A stretch of DNA of 37,404 nt from Coriobacteriia bacterium (lineage in GTDB: Bacteria > Actinomycetota > Coriobacteriia > Anaerosomatales > PALSA-660). Position 1 is the stretch's first letter. Each line of letters starts with the position of its first letter. The translations under genes and the position numbers were made by a program. Under the pieces are notes generated by a model. That model was not told the DNA's origin. It saw only the letters and a list, made by a program, of their open reading frames with translations, and did no database searches. The stretch is from positions 1-37,404 of the forward strand of contig JANYKZ010000042.1 of assembly GCA_025361505.1 (NCBI GenBank), read 5' to 3'. Below are positions 37,117 to 37,404 of this stretch, piece by piece.

Positions 37117-37404
37117 CACGCAGCGCGCGCATCGAGCGGACCACGGGCGAGACGTCCGTGGTCGTCGAGCTCGACCTGGACGGCACCGGAGCGACCTCGA
37201 TCGCGACCGGCGTACCCTTCTTCGACCACATGCTCGACGCCCTCGGACGCCACGCGCTGCTCGACCTGACCGTGAAGGCTGAGGGTGACCTCGAGGTCGA
37301 CTCTCACCACACCGTTGAGGATGTCGGCATCTGCTTGGGCCGCGCGCTTGCCGACGCGCTCGGGGACAAGGTCGGCATCCGCCGTTTCGGCTCGGCCGCC
37401 GTGC
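37113..37404 (+). CDS. hisB: imidazoleglycerol-phosphate dehydratase, N-terminal part (cut by window end)
   Basis: Dehydrates imidazoleglycerol phosphate in histidine synthesis. The first 97 codons are present and include [15 protein letters not shown] and the metal-binding [16 protein letters not shown]. The ATG overlaps the hisC stop (ATGA). About half of the normal roughly 195-residue single-domain protein is visible; no fused phosphatase domain precedes it, unlike E. coli HisB. Confidence 0.93.
   Translation, partial: MTRSARIERTTGETSVVVELDLDGTGATSIATGVPFFDHMLDALGRHALLDLTVKAEGDLEVDSHHTVEDVGICLGRALADALGDKVGIRRFGSAAV

Overview
This window is GC-rich and densely coding. Short GTGA/ATGA overlaps, actinobacterial-type genes (a single long DnaE with a PHP domain, a YerC-like TrpR relative) and the short HisG plus HisZ pair point to an actinobacterium outside the Streptomyces/Mycobacterium group. 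The giant secreted multihaem cytochromes suggest an anaerobic Coriobacteriia-like lineage (OPB41/Anaerosomatales would fit). That placement is inference: no rRNA gene is present.

Layout. (1) 1-7958, plus strand: the 3' end of serA, then leuA-leuC-leuD-leuB-ilvE-cimA, a tight operon for branched-chain amino acids. Having both 2-isopropylmalate synthase and citramalate synthase beside one LeuCD/LeuB set suggests one enzyme set makes leucine and, through citramalate, the 2-oxobutyrate for isoleucine. A strong hairpin (7984-8016) ends it. (2) 8034-24251: three giant multihaem c-type cytochrome genes. Two lie on the minus strand (8034-13409, 1791 aa; 13708-19140, 1810 aa) and one, divergent from the second, on the plus strand (19431-24251, 1606 aa). 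By hand count they carry about 61, 72 and 60 CXnCH haem-attachment motifs, roughly 190 in all. Each has a signal peptide, one or two N-terminal Ig-like domains, a shared seven-motif head module, and then long haem repeats. The second is built of 22 consecutive three-motif units. A similar short imperfect palindrome lies about 95 bp upstream of the first two genes, and a weaker match lies before the third. (3) 24409-28691: a fumarylacetoacetate-hydrolase-family enzyme, a pair of overlapping small membrane-protein genes (one with an internal helical duplication), an MFS exporter on the minus strand, and a divergent six-helix membrane protein. (4) 28855-37404: a YerC/TrpR-like regulator overlapping dnaE, then hisZ-hisG-hisD-hisC-hisB (hisB cut by the window end). 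A recognisable promoter overlapped by a 14-bp-arm palindrome sits just before hisZ.

How it fits together. The cytochrome island is an accessory insertion between housekeeping amino-acid and replication genes. The three cytochromes are most simply read as cell-surface or extracellular electron conduits. No quinol-oxidising inner-membrane partner, cytochrome maturation gene, sortase signal or transmembrane anchor is visible here, so the rest of the pathway must lie elsewhere. The YerC-like protein and the palindrome before hisZ together suggest a local histidine-responsive repressor circuit.
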